Translations under genes and position numbers: made by a program
Part shown: piece by piece, positions 1 through 6,762 of the stretch
How the letters are laid out: every line of letters starts with the position of its first letter
Position numbering within the stretch: the first letter of the stretch is position 1
The notes under the pieces: generated by a model
The model's input: only the letters and a program-made list of their open reading frames with translations
Told to the model about the DNA's origin: nothing
The model's database searches: none
Assembly: GCA_938073925.1 (NCBI GenBank)
Contig: CALJGH010000229.1
Span: forward strand, 1-10,399
DNA: 10,399 nucleotides
From: an uncultured Nitrospinaceae bacterium
Lineage (GTDB): Bacteria; Nitrospinota; Nitrospinia; Nitrospinales; VA-1
Direction of reading: 5' to 3'

Positions 1-260
1 TGCCAGCCCACGCTATTGGCTTTGGTGATGGTGACAAAATTCTCTTTCAAGTAGACGCTTTGGATTCCAAAAATTCCGAACAGGGCTTTAGCCAGAACGT
101 CTTCTCCTACATCTTCTGGAGAGTCAAATGTTTTGGTGCCGTCTCCCATCACTTTTCCGTTCAACATAAATTGAAATGCGTCGGGATTAGGTGTGGGTTG
201 CACTCGAACTATTTTATAAGTTCCTGCTTCTTTGGGGTCGGTTGTTTTTTCTTCACTCAT
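1..260 (-). CDS. NifU_N (Nfu N-terminal) domain protein, 5' part only
   Basis: Reading the minus strand from the ATG at 260-258 gives 86 codons open to the left edge, so only the N-terminus is present. The translation has an acidic lead-in, then PTPNPDAFQFMLNGKVM (residues 22-38), a GTKTFDSPED stretch (41-50), and LAKALFGIFGIQSV then YLKENFVTITK (56-80). These are hallmarks of the NifU_N/Nfu_N domain, found N-terminal in Nfu-type Fe-S carrier proteins and also in larger proteins fused to HEAT-like repeats. The cysteine-bearing NifU C-terminal domain, if there is one, would lie outside the window, so an Fe-S role cannot be asserted. The gene follows dut on the same strand after a 69-base gap with no terminator, so co-transcription is plausible. 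No clear Shine-Dalgarno precedes this ATG. Domain identification is confident; the full gene identity is not. Confidence 0.85.
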   Translation of the reverse strand, partial: MSEEKTTDPKEAGTYKIVRVQPTPNPDAFQFMLNGKVMGDGTKTFDSPEDVGEDVLAKALFGIFGIQSVYLKENFVTITKANSVGW

Positions 261-329
261 TGGAAAACCAAAATTATTGTTTGCAAATTTTTTCTATTAT
301 AAACGATTTTGTGGGGTAGGGGGATTTCT

Positions 330-749
330 TTATTTCCCTGTTGAGCCAAACCCTGCATCGCTACGAGCTGTTTCGTTTAGTTGATCTACAAGGTGAAACT
401 CGACTCGTTCGACTTTCTGGATCAAAATTTGGGCAATTCGATCCCCTGGTTCGATTTGGAACTCGTTATCTGAATGATTGAATAAAAGGACTTTAACTTC
501 GCCACGATAATGGGAGTCGATGACCCCGGCTCCGCAATCGATGCCTTTTTTAACGGCGAGTCCACTTCGCGGCCATATCAACCCTACATATCCTTCGGGA
601 ATTTCCAGCCGAACTCCTGTCGATACCAGAGTCCTTTCCCTTGGAGGAATCGCAATTTTTTCGGATGCGGTTATATCTGCGCCAGCATCACCTGCATGCG
701 CGTATTGAGGAATAGATTCGCCGGAAACCCGGCAGGAAAGTGAGGGCAT
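330..749 (-). CDS. dut: deoxyuridine 5'-triphosphate nucleotidohydrolase (dUTPase)
   Basis: Cytoplasmic homotrimeric dUTPase, which hydrolyses dUTP to dUMP and pyrophosphate; this keeps uracil out of DNA and supplies dUMP for thymidylate synthesis. The 139 residues match the usual length of the bacterial trimeric family. All five motifs are present in order: motif 1 AGDAGADI (19-26), motif 2 PRSGLAVKKGI (60-70), motif 3 GVIDSHYRGEVKV (75-87) with the catalytic Asp78 and the sugar-binding Tyr81, motif 4 PGDRIAQILI (101-110), and motif 5 RSDAGFGSTG (129-138), the glycine-rich flexible tail that closes over the triphosphate. The ATG is preceded by a weak AGGTAA about nine bases upstream, and by an extended -10 promoter at 781-789. 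The gene sits directly after a strong terminator, so it probably starts its own transcript and may continue into the NifU_N gene. Nothing looks broken. Confidence 0.97.
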   Translation of the reverse strand: MPSLSCRVSGESIPQYAHAGDAGADITASEKIAIPPRERTLVSTGVRLEIPEGYVGLIWPRSGLAVKKGIDCGAGVIDSHYRGEVKVLLFNHSDNEFQIEPGDRIAQILIQKVERVEFHLVDQLNETARSDAGFGSTGK

Positions 750-780
750 GCTGGTTACCTGAATAAAGTTATTTTTGGGG

Positions 781-789
781 ATTATATCA
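781..789 (-). promoter_or_regulatory. extended -10 promoter for dut
   Basis: On the minus strand this reads TGATATAAT, a consensus -10 hexamer (TATAAT) with the TGn extension. The -35 region 16-17 bases upstream is only T-rich, part of the preceding terminator tract. The predicted start near 774 leaves a leader of about 25 bases before the dut ATG. The same TGATATAAT arrangement precedes the oxidoreductase gene. Confidence 0.55.
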
Positions 790-797
790 GAGGAGCT

Positions 798-845
798 AAA
801 AAATAAAACCGGGAAAGAGGGTGAAACGCCCCGTCATTTCCCGGT
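798..845 (-). terminator. strong intrinsic terminator upstream of dut
   Basis: A 9-bp outer stem (808-816 paired with 837-845, ACCGGGAAA/TTTCCCGGT) encloses an inner GGGTG/CGCCC stem (819-823 with 827-831). On the minus strand it is followed by a T-rich tract (TTTTATTTTTT, about 798-808). Polarity shows it ends a minus-strand transcript arriving from higher coordinates. The nearest confident protein gene upstream (DUF4340) stops about 670 bases earlier. Confidence 0.85.
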
Positions 846-1294
846 AATTTGCAATGCTATTTTTGAACCGTCCTTGACATAGGAGAAAAGCTAAGCTGCG
901 ACTCTGGTAAAGACGGGGCGCTTCCTATTAAAGAAAGGAGGCGGGCTACTATTTTTCCGAGATACCATACCCGGGGTCAAAAATGGACTCCACTTTACGC
1001 CAATTGGATAGATATCATCTGCCGAGATAAATCGCAGAGTTCGGCTGGCGCTCAAAACGTTTGGGGGTTTGGGAAGGGATTTGAGACTGCTATACATCCC
1101 ACTGGTTGCTCTAAACAGTATAAATTTGGGATGCATCTCATTCATTACAATGGAATCCTCTTTTCTAGTAACCCGCCGCTGGAAGATCTTTACTCTGTTT
1201 CTCAATTTCTTTAAGCCTTCCAAAAAAACGACACTCTAAATGGGGCTGTTTTGCAGCTCCCAAGTAAATCTATATTTGCTTTATATTGTATACT
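798..1294 (-). ncRNA. candidate structured RNA / orphan transcription unit (not a known family)
   Basis: This minus-strand stretch of about 490 bases is bounded by promoter-like elements (1301-1329 and 1372-1399) and the terminator at 798-845, yet holds no convincing protein gene. It contains local hairpins: GGG(A)GCTG/CAGCCCC at 1242-1261 near the putative 5' end, CATCCC/GGGATG with an inner ACTG/CAGT stem at 1095-1133, and GCCGA/TCGGC near 1020-1045. The longest minus-strand frame (891-1223) needs a TTG start, is very poor in Asp and Glu and resembles nothing I know. I searched by eye for tmRNA, RNase P and 6S signatures and saw none. Alternatives are a long 3' untranslated tail of the ABC operon ending at the same terminator, or remnants of a decayed gene. 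This is inference. Confidence 0.35.
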
Positions 1295-1300
1295 TCGCAA

Positions 1301-1329
1301 AAAATACCACTACATATTGTATCTGTCAA
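1301..1329 (-). promoter_or_regulatory. sigma70-type promoter P2 facing the orphan unit
   Basis: On the minus strand a perfect -35 TTGACA (1329-1324) is followed by a 17-base spacer ending in TGG and a TATTTT -10 (1306-1301), so the -10 is of the extended TGn type. Predicted start is about 1294. It points at the gene-poor 800-1290 stretch rather than at an obvious coding start. Confidence 0.55.
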
Positions 1330-1371
1330 GCGGTTATTTGAATAAAATTGCTAAAAAATGGTATACTCCTT

Positions 1372-1399
1372 ATTATACAATTATTTATAGCTATCACAA
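1372..1399 (-). promoter_or_regulatory. sigma70-type promoter P1 facing the orphan unit
   Basis: On the minus strand TTGTGA (1399-1394), a 16-base spacer and a consensus TATAAT (1377-1372). Predicted start is about 1365, within one of the GTATAC palindromes. Very AT-rich surroundings make chance matches easier, so support is moderate. Confidence 0.4.
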
Positions 1400-1516
1400 A
1401 ACCTGATTTTTTAATTTTTTTTTCTCTTGACGCAATATGAAGTATACTCAAAATTCGAATATGACAATATGTGGGGGTATCGTCCCAGGGCGAGGTGGAG
1501 ATTGCCCGAATGGATT

Positions 1517-3262
1517 TTACTGCTGTTTGAACTTTTTCATCTCTAGTCGAAATGAGTCCAGATACTTCTTTTTGACCTGGTAATAGCCATTTTTACCCTC
1601 AATTTGGGCATAGTATTGTTGGCTATTTTTATCTAGATTGCCTACCTGCAGTTCTGCAAATTTTTCCAATTTGGTTTTCCAGAGGATGATTTTATAGGAA
1701 GGGGGAACTAGTCCTGTGGACTCTGGTGCTATGCCCGTTTCAGTAAATGATTCGAATTCCATCCCCTTCATCGCCCAAAGCAGATCGTTCCCCAGGAAAT
1801 CTTTTATCTCCATTTTTTCTGGTTTGAATAGGCTCCAGGTGGAACCGGATTTTTGCATTTCGAAAAGGGTCTGTTGTGTTTCTATAACAATTTTGTTTAT
1901 ATCTTCGGCTTCAAATTTGAAAAGTTTTTTATTTCGTAATTCATGGAAGCTGCGAAATATTTTTTTCGTTGTTTCTTTAGAAACAGAAAACACAGCGGAC
2001 TCGCCTGTTCGTTTTGCGAAGACCTGATCCCCATTTAGATTGGTGTTACCAAACTGAATGTCTATAGATTTTCCATCACTTGTTTTTAGTGAAAAAGTTC
2101 GTTCTGGTTTGTCGAGTCCAAACGTCTCTGTGGCATCGGTGGATAACTTGATAAACTCGGTGAGTTTTGCTTCCTTTAAGTCGAACAATAGACTCCTTAT
2201 TGTAGACATATCGGCAGGGGTTTCTTTGGGGCTCTTGATAGCCCAATGCTCTTTTTCAAGGCGTATTGCCTGAACGGTTTCCTTTTCGGATTTTATGTTT
2301 ATTTCGGTTACATTTTTTTCTTCGAATTCGATCAAGGTTTTTAAAAGAAAATCGATGTTTCTTTTTTCAAGTGCGTTGTGAAATTTAGAATCTACTTGAA
2401 AAATGCCAGGTGCATTTTCTTTTTTTGCATAGATGCCATTTTCTGCGACTCCGAAATAAATAGAGTAACTTTTTTTGTTCTCGTCTTTCAGGATAAGGGT
2501 TGTGGTGGGTTTTTTCAGACCGAAGGCTTCAATTGAATCGGGTTTTTCATTCACAAACTCTTTTACTCGCGAAAATTGAATCATTTGAAGAAAAGCCAAT
2601 ACCGCATCCTTATCCGCGGTGGCTTGCACCTTCCCGGAGATTTTCCACTCTTCTTTTTCGCGAACCAAATCCAAGGGATGTTCATTTCTTTTAATTTGAA
2701 TTTGGGTGATGGAACCGGAACTAAAATTGAAGATTGTTTTATCCCGGAATTGGTAGATTGATTTGTTAAAAGTTGTTTTTGACGTTGTGGCTAGAAGAAC
2801 GGCCGGATCACTTTTTAGCTTGAGGTAGATTTTGCCTCCCATTGGGCTTTCATCACCAAACAGTAGGGTTTCTTCTTTACCTTCTTTAAATTTAATATGA
2901 ATTTTGAAGGAGGGGGCGTCGAGACCGTACTGTGAAAGGTTTTTTGGATCGCTTTCAACAACCCGCGACTTTTCCAATGCTTCAATTTCAGACAGGAAGG
3001 ATTTTGCTTCGGGATTATCTCCAACAGCTTCAAGTGGCTGAGAAAGGTTCCATATATTTTTAGCATTTTGATGGAGCGTGATGGTCTGATCTTTTTTGAT
3101 TAAAGAAAATTCGCTGATATTTGTAATTGTCAGGGGTAGGATTTTCCCCGCGATTTCTTTTTCTTGCGCTTTCTTTTCTTCAGCAGGTAGGTCGATGAGG
3201 AAGTAATAAATTCCGATACTGAAGAAAGCGACCATCATCGCGGCCGTTCCTTTAAACTTCAT
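1517..3262 (-). CDS. DUF4340 protein with four tandem repeats, ABC operon partner
   Basis: Protein of 581 residues with an N-terminal membrane anchor (about 7-24) and a long soluble, presumably periplasmic, region. I see four tandem repeats of about 135 residues. Each has a Trp-centred strand (W71 in WNLSQP, W206 in WKISG, W340 in WAIKSP, W476 in WSLFKP), then a Gly-Leu-x-x-Pro turn (YGLDAP 112, FGLKKP 247, FGLDKP 381, TGLVPP 516), then a strand and an FG/VG-x(n)-Y/F-A-K segment (FGDES 135, FGVAEN 270, FGNTN 404, VGNLD 539). This is the DUF4340 pattern. The chosen ATG (3262-3260) overlaps the TGA of the upstream GldG-like gene as ATGA; the frame stays open further upstream but only inside that gene. 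DUF4340 genes commonly follow Gld-type ABC genes; the function is unknown. Lys and Glu are abundant, and no catalytic motif is visible. Confidence 0.9.
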   Translation of the reverse strand: MKFKGTAAMMVAFFSIGIYYFLIDLPAEEKKAQEKEIAGKILPLTITNISEFSLIKKDQTITLHQNAKNIWNLSQPLEAVGDNPEAKSFLSEIEALEKSRVVESDPKNLSQYGLDAPSFKIHIKFKEGKEETLLFGDESPMGGKIYLKLKSDPAVLLATTSKTTFNKSIYQFRDKTIFNFSSGSITQIQIKRNEHPLDLVREKEEWKISGKVQATADKDAVLAFLQMIQFSRVKEFVNEKPDSIEAFGLKKPTTTLILKDENKKSYSIYFGVAENGIYAKKENAPGIFQVDSKFHNALEKRNIDFLLKTLIEFEEKNVTEINIKSEKETVQAIRLEKEHWAIKSPKETPADMSTIRSLLFDLKEAKLTEFIKLSTDATETFGLDKPERTFSLKTSDGKSIDIQFGNTNLNGDQVFAKRTGESAVFSVSKETTKKIFRSFHELRNKKLFKFEAEDINKIVIETQQTLFEMQKSGSTWSLFKPEKMEIKDFLGNDLLWAMKGMEFESFTETGIAPESTGLVPPSYKIILWKTKLEKFAELQVGNLDKNSQQYYAQIEGKNGYYQVKKKYLDSFRLEMKKFKQQ

Positions 3263-4815
3263 AAGCCCCGTCGCTTCCACCAGATGCGGATGCCGATTCC
3301 GGCAACCAGCCCTGGAAACACCAGGAGACCCAAAATAAATATGGCAGTACCCCATGCCCGTGTTATATGGACAGGGGTGTTTTTTCTTTCTTTTGGGCGA
3401 ATTGAAATCAGGTTCTCTTCTTCTGCCAGCCAGGAAACCGTATTGAGAAAAAAGTCTCCATTGCCAGAAAAATTGCTATAGCGGTTAGTAGAGAAGTCGG
3501 AGTCGCCAATTACGATCAAGGTAGCTTTCGGTTGTGGTTCGTCACGCTCATGGGATTCTTCATTTTCCTTGTGGGGTTTTTCTGCCCCGATGAGTTTTGT
3601 TGCAACCACTGCAATCGAGATAGGACCTTTTAAGTCCGATCCTGCATCGAATTTTACGGTACCCGATTCAAAGTCCGATTCCCCCCAACTATTTTCGCTG
3701 GTCTTTAGCAACTCTACTGTTTGAATTCTAGATCCCGGGATGGCACGAACTGATTGAATGATCGGGAAAATAGTTGCGAGAACAAATTCCTTGGTAATGT
3801 CGTGAACGGTGTATTGGTTGACGACAGGGGCCGCGAAATCGCCACCAAATAATTTGGACATGGGGTCGATTACGATGTCACCGCCAAGCAAAACGCCCCA
3901 GTCTTTTAAGAATGGTTCCATGCCAAATTTTGATTTCGGATCGACGAGCATCATAACCGCTCCGCCTTTATCAAGATAAGACTGGATAGAATTTTGTTCT
4001 TCTGCTTGAACCGGTTTTTTAGGCCCGGCCACCACCAGTACAGAAGCGTCTTCTGGTACTTCCCCGGTTTGAAGGAGTAGTAAGGGTTTTACTATGAAGC
4101 CGTCTTGTTCAAGATTTGTTTTGGCAGTTTGATAACCTTCATTTTCCAAGCTGTTGATTTGGTTTTCGCCGTGACCTTCAAGGAAATAGATTGTCTTTTG
4201 CTCATCGCGAGTTACTTTTAAAAGAGCGTTGGTTAGGTTTTCTTCGTTGGGGTTCTGAATTTTAGTTTCTTTGGTGCCACTTTCCAATACGATGGTGCCA
4301 TAGGTGGTCACTCCATATTGTTTGGTGACGGCAGGATTTTTATCGGGATCAATATAAGCGATTTCAATTTTATCGGTTTCTTCAAGATATCCGGCAATAA
4401 GATTGGTGAACGCAATTTTTTCTGCTGTTTCGATTTGAAAAAAAGCGGTTAATTTAACTTCGCGAGGAAGAGCGGCTACAAATTTTTTAGTCTGCGGGGC
4501 CAGAGTAAAAAAGTTTCCTTCGGTTAAATCGAATCGTTGCTTGTGGCGATGGATAAGAAGGTTGGCGAATATAAGGATGCCAAGAAATACGGATGTCAGG
4601 ATGATAGCATTGGTTCCATGAAGTGCCGACCGAGAAGAAAAGAATTTCTTTAGAGTCGATCCTTCTGAAACCAGAAAAAATATTCCGTTAGAAATAGAAA
4701 CGGCAGTTAATGACAAGATAACTGTTTTAAGGTCTGGAAGCACAATATAAAAAAACAGTGCCGCAAACCCCAGCAAGATAAATAACCAACCCGCTATTGG
4801 AATAAATTTTTTCAT
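3259..4815 (-). CDS. GldG-like ABC transporter auxiliary protein (ABC_transp_aux)
   Basis: Protein of 518 residues. Two or three transmembrane segments lie near the N-terminus (about 4-26, 29-50, 69-88), followed by a large soluble region and one C-terminal transmembrane helix (about 488-510) ending in WWKRRGL. The hallmark after the third helix is RFDLTEGNFFTLAPQTKKF (94-112), the R-x-D-L-T...TL-x-x-T signature of GldG-type proteins. FLEGHGE (211-217) and GDSDFSTN (437-444) followed by NGDFFLNTVSWL (452-463) are also typical. In Bacteroidetes, GldG works with GldA and GldF in gliding and type IX secretion-associated ABC machinery; in other phyla the substrate is unknown. The start is set by a perfect GGAGGTGA ribosome site at 4820-4827; a longer frame beginning at 4869 would overlap the permease gene and is rejected. 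Stop and next start overlap (ATGA). Confidence 0.9.
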   Translation of the reverse strand: MKKFIPIAGWLFILLGFAALFFYIVLPDLKTVILSLTAVSISNGIFFLVSEGSTLKKFFSSRSALHGTNAIILTSVFLGILIFANLLIHRHKQRFDLTEGNFFTLAPQTKKFVAALPREVKLTAFFQIETAEKIAFTNLIAGYLEETDKIEIAYIDPDKNPAVTKQYGVTTYGTIVLESGTKETKIQNPNEENLTNALLKVTRDEQKTIYFLEGHGENQINSLENEGYQTAKTNLEQDGFIVKPLLLLQTGEVPEDASVLVVAGPKKPVQAEEQNSIQSYLDKGGAVMMLVDPKSKFGMEPFLKDWGVLLGGDIVIDPMSKLFGGDFAAPVVNQYTVHDITKEFVLATIFPIIQSVRAIPGSRIQTVELLKTSENSWGESDFESGTVKFDAGSDLKGPISIAVVATKLIGAEKPHKENEESHERDEPQPKATLIVIGDSDFSTNRYSNFSGNGDFFLNTVSWLAEEENLISIRPKERKNTPVHITRAWGTAIFILGLLVFPGLVAGIGIRIWWKRRGL

Positions 4816-4819
4816 AAAA

Positions 4820-4827
4820 TCACCTCC
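4820..4827 (-). promoter_or_regulatory. Shine-Dalgarno fixing the GldG-like start and overlapping the permease stop
   Basis: Minus-strand GGAGGTGA lies four bases before the ATG at 4815-4813. Its final TGA is the stop codon of the upstream permease, so terminating ribosomes sit on the next start site. This supports translational coupling and rules out the in-frame start 18 codons further upstream. Confidence 0.85.
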
Positions 4828-5587
4828 AGCGATTGGAATCCAAGGCACGATGACAAAGGAAAAGTCCAAAAATAATGAAGGATAGGTAATAAGCGATATC
4901 GCTGGTTTCTATTATGCCTTTTAAAAATCTATCCAAATGTTCAATGATGGAAAGGTATTGGAGAACTTGTCCGGTTGTGGAATCAGCTGTCTGAGCACCC
5001 CATCCGATGACCCACATGAAAAGAGAAAAACCGAAGGTGATTACCGCAGCAACGATCTGGTTTTCAGTCAATGAAGATGCAAACACGCCCACCGACACAT
5101 AACACCCCGCCATGAGAAGTATGCCCAAGTAACCCGTCAGCACGGGTCCAATATCGGGTTCGCTAATGAAGAATAAAAATCCAACAGAGTAACTGGACAA
5201 GAGAATCATCAATGTGACAACTATCATGCAGGCAAGAAATTTTCCGAAAACGATTTCCTTTAAATGCACCGGTGAAGAAAGTAGCAGGCGAAAGGTTTTT
5301 GATTTTTTTTCTTCAGCAAAACTGCGCATGGTAATGATGGGGATTATTAATAGTAAAACCACCGCCATATTTTGAAAGCTCGGTTCAATGACCATTTCAT
5401 TTATATTCAGGCCCATGCCCATTTGCTGAAATTGTCCCGACTGCATACTCTGCATACTGAAAAAATTAAGTATATTTATAAAAATAAAACTGTAGAGAAT
5501 CAAAAAAACGGTGGTGACCACATAGAAAATGGGTGAATTGAAAAATGAGCCCAGGTCTCTTTTAGCTACGATCCAGCTGTTCTTCAT
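4820..5587 (-). CDS. ABC-2 type permease, GldF-like
   Basis: Integral membrane permease of 255 residues, the usual size for the family. About six hydrophobic segments are visible (roughly 19-41, 73-89, 116-138, 147-170, 178-198, 231-247). Between the second and third lies the cytoplasmic ABC-2 motif RSFAEEKKSKTFRLLLSSPV (88-107) then KEIVFGKFLA (110-119), the coupling region that contacts the ATPase. The first outward loop carries a Met/Gln-rich run (44-59) followed by LNINEMVIEP, which I recall as normal for this family. Its ATG overlaps the ATPase stop as ATGA. It should form the membrane channel with the ATPase encoded just upstream in transcription, probably as a dimer, assisted by the GldG-like subunit. 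Substrate cannot be read from the sequence. Confidence 0.92.
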   Translation of the reverse strand: MKNSWIVAKRDLGSFFNSPIFYVVTTVFLILYSFIFINILNFFSMQSMQSGQFQQMGMGLNINEMVIEPSFQNMAVVLLLIIPIITMRSFAEEKKSKTFRLLLSSPVHLKEIVFGKFLACMIVVTLMILLSSYSVGFLFFISEPDIGPVLTGYLGILLMAGCYVSVGVFASSLTENQIVAAVITFGFSLFMWVIGWGAQTADSTTGQVLQYLSIIEHLDRFLKGIIETSDIAYYLSFIIFGLFLCHRALDSNRWR

Positions 5588-6519
5588 GCGGCGGGTTCCT
5601 TTTCTTCAAGAGTGAGCTTGAGGAATATGTCTTCGAGTGTCATGGAGACGGGTTTGAGCTCAATAATGCCCCAGTGGTTTTCAAGAGCCAGCTTTGCAAT
5701 GTCTTCTTGAAGGTTTGACCGTAACGCACATTCAATAAAGAATTGATTTTCTTCTTCAGATGAAACGGAAAGAACCTGATCCATGCTATTTAATTTTTTA
5801 ATGATAGTGTCTTCAGACTTTCTCACGGTTAAGGAGAGGCGTTCGCTTTTCCTTAAAGAAGCCGTCAAACCTCCCAGAGAATCCACTGCCGCAATTTCAC
5901 CTTCATTTATTATTATCACGCGTTTACAGATTTGAGTGATTTCGGGGAGGATATGCGAGCTAAGAATGATGGTGTGTTCTGCCGCAAGTTCCTGAATCAA
6001 TTTCCGAATTTCAATGATCTGGATGGGGTCTAATCCGACGGTTGGTTCGTCAAGAATAAGTATTTCTGGATCATGGACCATGGCCTGTGCAAGGCCAACC
6101 CTTTGCTGGTAACCTTTCGAGAGTCGCCCGATGATTCGATGCCCCACATCTTTGAGTGAGCATTTATCAATAACTCTTTCAACGGACGCAGGAATTTTTT
6201 TAGCGGCAACGCCACGGACACCAGCGGCAAAATCTAAATATTTTGCAACGGTCATATCTGGATAGAGAGGTGGCGTTTCGGGGAGATATCCAATAATTTT
6301 TCTTATTTCAAGGGACTGTTCAAAAGTGTCGAATCCATTTATTTTGACAGTGCCACTTGAAGCCGGAAGAATACAGGAAATAATATTCATGGTTGTGCTT
6401 TTGCCAGCACCATTGGGTCCTAGAAAACCGACCACTTCACCTTTTTCAATTTGAAATGAAAGATTGTTTATGGCGCGACGGGATTCGTAATACCGGGTCA
6501 GGTTTTCAACCTCGATCAT
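5584..6519 (-). CDS. ABC transporter ATP-binding protein, GldA-like
   Basis: Cytoplasmic ATPase of 311 residues powering the permease encoded next. Visible motifs: Walker A GPNGAGKST (34-42), signature LSKGYQQR (133-140), Walker B ILILDEPT (153-160), D-loop GLDP (162-165), H-loop SSH (187-189). The Q-loop region reads GYLPETPPLY (77-86), with Glu where many ABC proteins have Gln; I recall this as common in the GldA/NatA-like group. A C-terminal accessory domain (about 220-311) ends with MTLEDIFLKLT, typical of ABC-2 exporters. The start is the ATG at 6519 preceded by GGAG seven bases upstream; a TTG six codons earlier is in frame but lies across that ribosome site. First gene of a four-gene operon. 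Nothing is missing among the catalytic motifs, so it should be active. Confidence 0.95.
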   Translation of the reverse strand: MIEVENLTRYYESRRAINNLSFQIEKGEVVGFLGPNGAGKSTTMNIISCILPASSGTVKINGFDTFEQSLEIRKIIGYLPETPPLYPDMTVAKYLDFAAGVRGVAAKKIPASVERVIDKCSLKDVGHRIIGRLSKGYQQRVGLAQAMVHDPEILILDEPTVGLDPIQIIEIRKLIQELAAEHTIILSSHILPEITQICKRVIIINEGEIAAVDSLGGLTASLRKSERLSLTVRKSEDTIIKKLNSMDQVLSVSSEEENQFFIECALRSNLQEDIAKLALENHWGIIELKPVSMTLEDIFLKLTLEEKEPAA

Positions 6520-6615
6520 TGTGAAACTCCATAACAACTCTTGGGCATCGGGAAAATTTTCTTTTAATTTTTTAGTAGATACAACGAATAGGAAAAGGCA
6601 ATAAGAACAAAAGAA

Positions 6616-6645
6616 AAATTAGCACAGTGGACTAATGATTTTCAA
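6616..6645 (-). promoter_or_regulatory. possible promoter of the ABC operon
   Basis: On the minus strand TTGAAA (6645-6640) is followed by an 18-base spacer ending in TGC and TAATTT (6621-6616), a fair -35 with an extended but weak -10. It would leave a leader of about 90 bases. A second candidate -10 (TGGTATAAA, 6677-6685) lies further upstream with a poor -35. Low certainty in AT-rich DNA. Confidence 0.3.
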
Positions 6646-6762
6646 TTAAAAAATTTTAACAAAACTACGCCTTGGGTTTATACCAATAAATTTATCATCA
6701 AAAGCGGGGTGGTATTTGCTTTCGATATTAACCCTGACATTATTGGCAACGGCGACTCACCG

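Larger units (their letters stand above)
750..1516. other. 767-base stretch without a recognisable protein gene
   Basis: This lies between dut and the DUF4340 gene. From left to right it holds the dut promoter (781-789), a terminator (798-845), a more GC-balanced block of about 890-1260 that is open on both strands but unrecognised, and a very AT-rich block of about 1262-1470 with promoter-like elements. Three copies of GTATACTY (from 1288, 1361 and 1442) and two of ATATTGTAT (1283-1291 and 1314-1322) lie in the AT-rich block. A short GC-rich segment, 1471-1500, contains a weak GGGCGA/TTGCCC hairpin with no T-tract, so no good terminator directly follows the DUF4340 gene. Confidence 0.7.

Noticed and set aside
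60..302. Plus-strand 80-codon frame at the left edge
   Set aside because: Antisense to the NifU_N domain gene, whose minus-strand translation matches a known family clearly. Cys/Phe-rich composition is typical of a shadow.
891..1223. Minus-strand frame of 110 codons as a protein gene
   Set aside because: It needs a TTG start or a late ATG with a poorly spaced ribosome site, has very few acidic residues and no recognisable motif, and the complementary strand is also open. Treated as a possible RNA or debris.
1338..1367. Plus-strand promoter TTGAAT-18-TGGTATACT
   Set aside because: Reasonable match, but it points into the 3' end of the minus-strand DUF4340 gene, has no plus-strand gene downstream and lies in very AT-rich DNA rich in chance matches.
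1471..1516. Hairpin after the DUF4340 stop as operon terminator
   Set aside because: GGGCGA/TTGCCC is only six pairs with a wobble, and no T-tract follows on the minus strand.
3263..3355. Longer N-terminus for the DUF4340 protein
   Set aside because: The extra 31 residues are encoded inside the GldG-like gene in another frame. The ATGA overlap and an immediate membrane anchor favour the start at 3262.
5405..5460. Met/Gln-rich loop in the permease as an unusual insertion
   Set aside because: A similar Met/Gly/Gln-rich segment before a Leu-Asn-x-x-Met-Val motif is, to my recollection, common in GldF-like permeases, so it is not a finding.
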